NCBI GenBank assembly: GCA_947044365.1
Contig: OX345636.1
Location: 48,028,896 to 48,092,895, forward strand
Reading direction: 5' to 3'
Length of the DNA stretch: 64,000 nt
Source of the DNA: Petrosia ficiformis
Taxonomy: Eukaryota; Porifera; Demospongiae; Haplosclerida; Petrosiidae
Shown here piece after piece: positions 61,140 to 64,000 of the stretch. Within the stretch, counting starts at the first letter, position 1. The number at the start of each line of letters is the position of its first letter. Below the pieces are notes generated by a model, which searched no databases, was not told the origin of the DNA, and was given only the letters and a program-made list of their open reading frames with translations. Made by a program: the position numbers and the translations under genes.

Positions 61140-61250
61140 ACAGACTGACTTTATCACACCTAAAACACAACAGCCTTTTATAGTTATTATTTGATTATCT
61201 ACTCTCCTTACCTTTTAAAAGATGTTGTAGAACTTTTAAGAATATACCTT
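61140..61250 (+). repeat. Family A fragment
   Basis: Matches 6930-7045, including GACTTTATCA, AGTTATTATTT and GTAGAACTTTTAAGAATATA. Confidence 0.5.
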
Positions 61251-61469
61251 TTTGATTTATTACATGTATGTTACGTGGTAAAAGATTTTTGCTCCAATGT
61301 TTGTGGTTTTATCTGGTGATCTTCGGACCTCCTAATCTCATGATTTTGATCACCAAAATCACGAAAGATAAAAAATATCTACTCTTCTCCTCAAGACACA
61401 AGTTGAAAAAAGAGTTAGCTTTTCTATTGTTTTTAGCGACTGAAGAGGTTTTTCACACCTGCGTCCATT

Positions 61470-64000
61470 TCTCCATCGTCGATCTACTGTCATTCCATTC
61501 TGCTATTGGCTTCTACTTTTTGCTGGAGATGTAGCAGTCAATCTTGGGCCAGTTAAGTATTCTTGTCGTCAGTGTATCCAACCAGTTCAAATCAATCAGC
61601 GAGGAATTCTTTGTGACAGATGTGAGCTCTGGACACATGCAAAATGTTGTAGAGTGAGCAATGAAGATTACCTAGCAGTTGGTAAAGATCGTGTGAGTGG
61701 CTGTGTCCACAGTGTCAATTACTAGAGCTACCATCGGCTATTCCTCCACTTCAACATCTCTCAACATTTTAACACATCTATCAATCACCTCAATTGCTAC
61801 CTCTATAATGCTAGAAGCATTGTGAATAAATTGAATGACTTATCTGTTCTACTTCAAGTTGATAAACCTGACATAGCGGCAATTACTGAAACCTTTCATA
61901 ATGAAGATATCGGTGACTCAGAGATAGTTGACAACTCATATTATCGCAATAGGTGGTGGTGTGATGCTCCTCATAAGGAACACCATCTCTGCTACCAGAA
62001 GAACCAATCTGGAAGATGATTGTGAACTCCTGTGGATTGAGATTTCAGGGTAAGACCCTTTTAGGTGTCTTCTACAACCCACCTGCTTCTGGCACAGATT
62101 ATCTTTGCCGTCTCCGTAACTCTCTCGCCTTGATAGCTGATTCATGCTCTATTGTTCTTTGTGGTGATTTCAATATTCCTAATGTGAATTGGGATTCGAT
62201 TGTTCCTACTGTATCCTCGCCTAAGGCAAGTTTGCTTTGTGACATTGCTCTTAGCTCCTCCCTATATCAGTTGGTCCCTGAAGCGACTAGATACAATAAC
62301 ACACTTGATCTGCTATTTACCAACACCACAGACGAAGTGAAGGATGTAACTGTCATTGACAGTATACCAAGGAGTGATCATGATGGCATGCATTGCAATG
62401 TCTGCATAACCTCACCCCCAGCCCCCCGAGCACCTCGTCAACGTTTGTATAATTTCAGGGCAACCTTGACCAATTCCAGGATGTTCTGAGATCAATACCC
62501 TGGGACTGTTGTTTTCTGGAGGGTGGTATTAAAGAAGCATGGAATAAATTCAAGGATGTTTTCCTTGCAGCAACTGACAAGTGCATCTCATCCTTTACCC
62601 TCAGATATACAAGAACAAAGAGCTGGCTTTCAGATGAAGTATAAAGGAGAGCATACCGGACAGCCAAACGCATAGTTCACCAATGTTGTTATAAGTCACT
62701 GAAAAACACAGTAAGAAATCTTACAAGAAGGGACCAGAATCTCCACATAGAGCAGATCACCAATAACTTTCTCAAAGATCAAAAGCCATTTCGGCGCTGG
62801 CTCAAGAACACCAAAGGAGGCCATCGTTCTATTTCTGATATACACCATCAAGGTAATATCCTATCATCAGCCCTTGAGGAAGCCAATGTAGATTTTTTTC
62901 ATCAGTATTTACCAAAGAGATCACATCTAATATTAATAGTCTCTGTCTTAAGCTTCTTTCATCTAAAAGTTCACCTGAGATATCGATCACCAATGTTGTG
63001 TTCAAATCTGATGATGTGTATGAGCTGTTGTGTGCAATAGACCCGTCTAAGTCATCAAGTCCTGATAACATTCCAGGAAGACTATTCAAGAAGGAGCACC
63101 TTGGATTGTCGAGCCATTAATAAAGCTATTTAATCTATGAATGTCATCTGGTGAACTCCTCAGTGATTGGATCACAGCCAATATTACTCCAGTTTTCAAG
63201 AAGGGATCTCCCAAACAATTACAGAGCAGTGAGTCTCACTAGCATAGTTTTCAAGACCATGGAGCGTCTTGTACATCAGGAACTATCAAAGTACCTTTCT
63301 CATTATCACAAACTATGTCCTACCTAACATGGTTTTCGTAGTCATCACTCTTGCCAGACACAACTTCTGGAATTAGTCCATCAATGAGCTAAAGCCCTAG
63401 ATGATCGCTCTTCGACACATGTCATCTTCCTTGATTTTTCTAAGGGTTTTGACACTGTTCCCCACAAAAAACTGTGCCTGAAGCTTGACCTCATTGGGAT
63501 TTGTGGCAAGGTTCTGACATGGAATGAGAGTTTCCTTACCAATCATCAATAGAGAGTTTTTGTGGATAACCACTACTCTCAGTAGTCCTCTGTTTCTTCT
63601 GGGGTGCCGCAAGGGTTCATCCTAGGACCTTTGTTGTTCTTGATATATGTAAATGACATCAGTGACAATCTGAGCTCACCAACTAGAATGTTTGCTGACG
63701 ATTGCACACTGTTCAAAGAAATTAAACGTCGAGATGATTGTATTGAACTCCAGAAAGACCTCACCACAATTTACAACTGGTCTCAGACATACATGTAGCA
63801 AATTCACCGAACACTTCTAAGTGCAAATCACTTTGAATCCCAAACAAAAAATTTTCTCCGTCTCATACCTACTCAATAAAAAATGTTTCACTCGAATGGG
63901 TCAACAAATTCAAATACCTTGGAGTGTGCATTAACCATAATCTGACCTGGGGTTCCCACGCAGCTGCTGCTGTCCACATCCTGTATGCTCAACTTTTTAA
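61470..64000 (+). mobile_element. CR1-like non-LTR retrotransposon, broken, running off the window
   Basis: Reading along with frame changes: a hydrophobic lead (CYWLLLFAGD), a PHD finger (YSCRQCIQPVQ, GILCDRCELWTHAKCCRV), an apurinic-type endonuclease (YNARSIVNKLNDLS, AAITETF, VLCGDFNIPNVNWDS, PRSDHDG), a linker, and a reverse transcriptase with HVIFLDFSKGFDTVPHKKL, SGVPQGFILGPLLFLIYVND and the catalytic MFADDCTLF. The order is that of CR1/Jockey-group LINEs. There are several frameshifts and stops (for example near 61960, 62457, 62641 and 63125), so it is dead. The 3' end lies beyond the window. Confidence 0.9.
61528..61551 (+). other. Degenerate 2A-like motif in the LINE
   Basis: The codons read DVAVNLGP directly before the PHD finger, following a Leu-rich run. 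The canonical 2A-like motif is D-V/I-E-x-N-P-G-P, so Glu and one Pro are changed. Position and context match the 2A-like sequences known in front of the endonuclease part of some CR1-type LINEs. Confidence 0.55.

Noticed and set aside
61268..61534. An 88-codon frame before the LINE
   Set aside because: It is in a different frame from the LINE domains and ends inside the sequence coding the 2A-like lead.

Overview
The window looks like a stretch of AT-rich animal nuclear genome, most likely from a demosponge. This is an inference from three things: animal-type genes split by short introns (one is only 50 bases), a large family of beta-helix plus multi-membrane-span proteins of a kind I associate with sponges, and a dense load of short DNA transposons. 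Nothing in it looks bacterial or organellar.

The best-supported genes sit in the first 16 kb. A THUMPD1 gene (adaptor for tRNA cytidine acetylation, six exons, minus strand, 3903-8543) and a CIAO2B/MIP18 gene (cytosolic iron-sulfur cluster targeting, five exons, plus strand, 8596-13578) lie head to head with only 52 bases between their start codons, so they must share a promoter. A 1.4 kb, 32-base minisatellite and a decayed copy of the exon 2 boundary lie in CIAO2B intron 1. An unrecognised two-exon secreted-protein gene follows (14513-15802, minus), with a broken copy at 36 kb. Upstream (2.6-3.7 kb) there is a remnant of the membrane-protein family.

From 16 to 28 kb there are almost only mobile and repeated sequences: two hAT-type non-autonomous elements (one with a perfect 8-base target duplication), two inverted-repeat elements that each carry a first coding exon with a CxxC motif and an intact splice donor, a 403-base near-perfect palindrome, a RecQ-like helicase fragment, an integrase exon, and copies of several dispersed families (called A to F here).

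From 28.8 to 49.8 kb the main event is a segmental duplication in direct orientation. Each copy holds an intronless gene of about 1,250 codons on the minus strand for a secreted beta-helix, Cys-rich, multi-span membrane protein. Each gene carries exactly one lesion that I can see: a one-base frameshift in the first, an in-frame stop in the second. Between the copies lie pseudogenes of the secreted protein, of the beta-helix family and of two hAT transposases.

From 47 to 55 kb three head-to-tail copies of the 1.7-2.4 kb non-coding family B are interrupted by TTAA-flanked elements. From 55.2 to 60.15 kb a terminal-inverted-repeat pair brackets a multi-exon PHD-finger plus DDE-transposase-like gene with an in-frame stop, which I regard as a decayed autonomous DNA transposon and one of the most interesting objects here. 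The window ends in a broken CR1-like LINE (61.5-64 kb) with a degenerate 2A-like motif, a PHD finger, an endonuclease and a reverse transcriptase. All family assignments come from reading motifs; no search was run.
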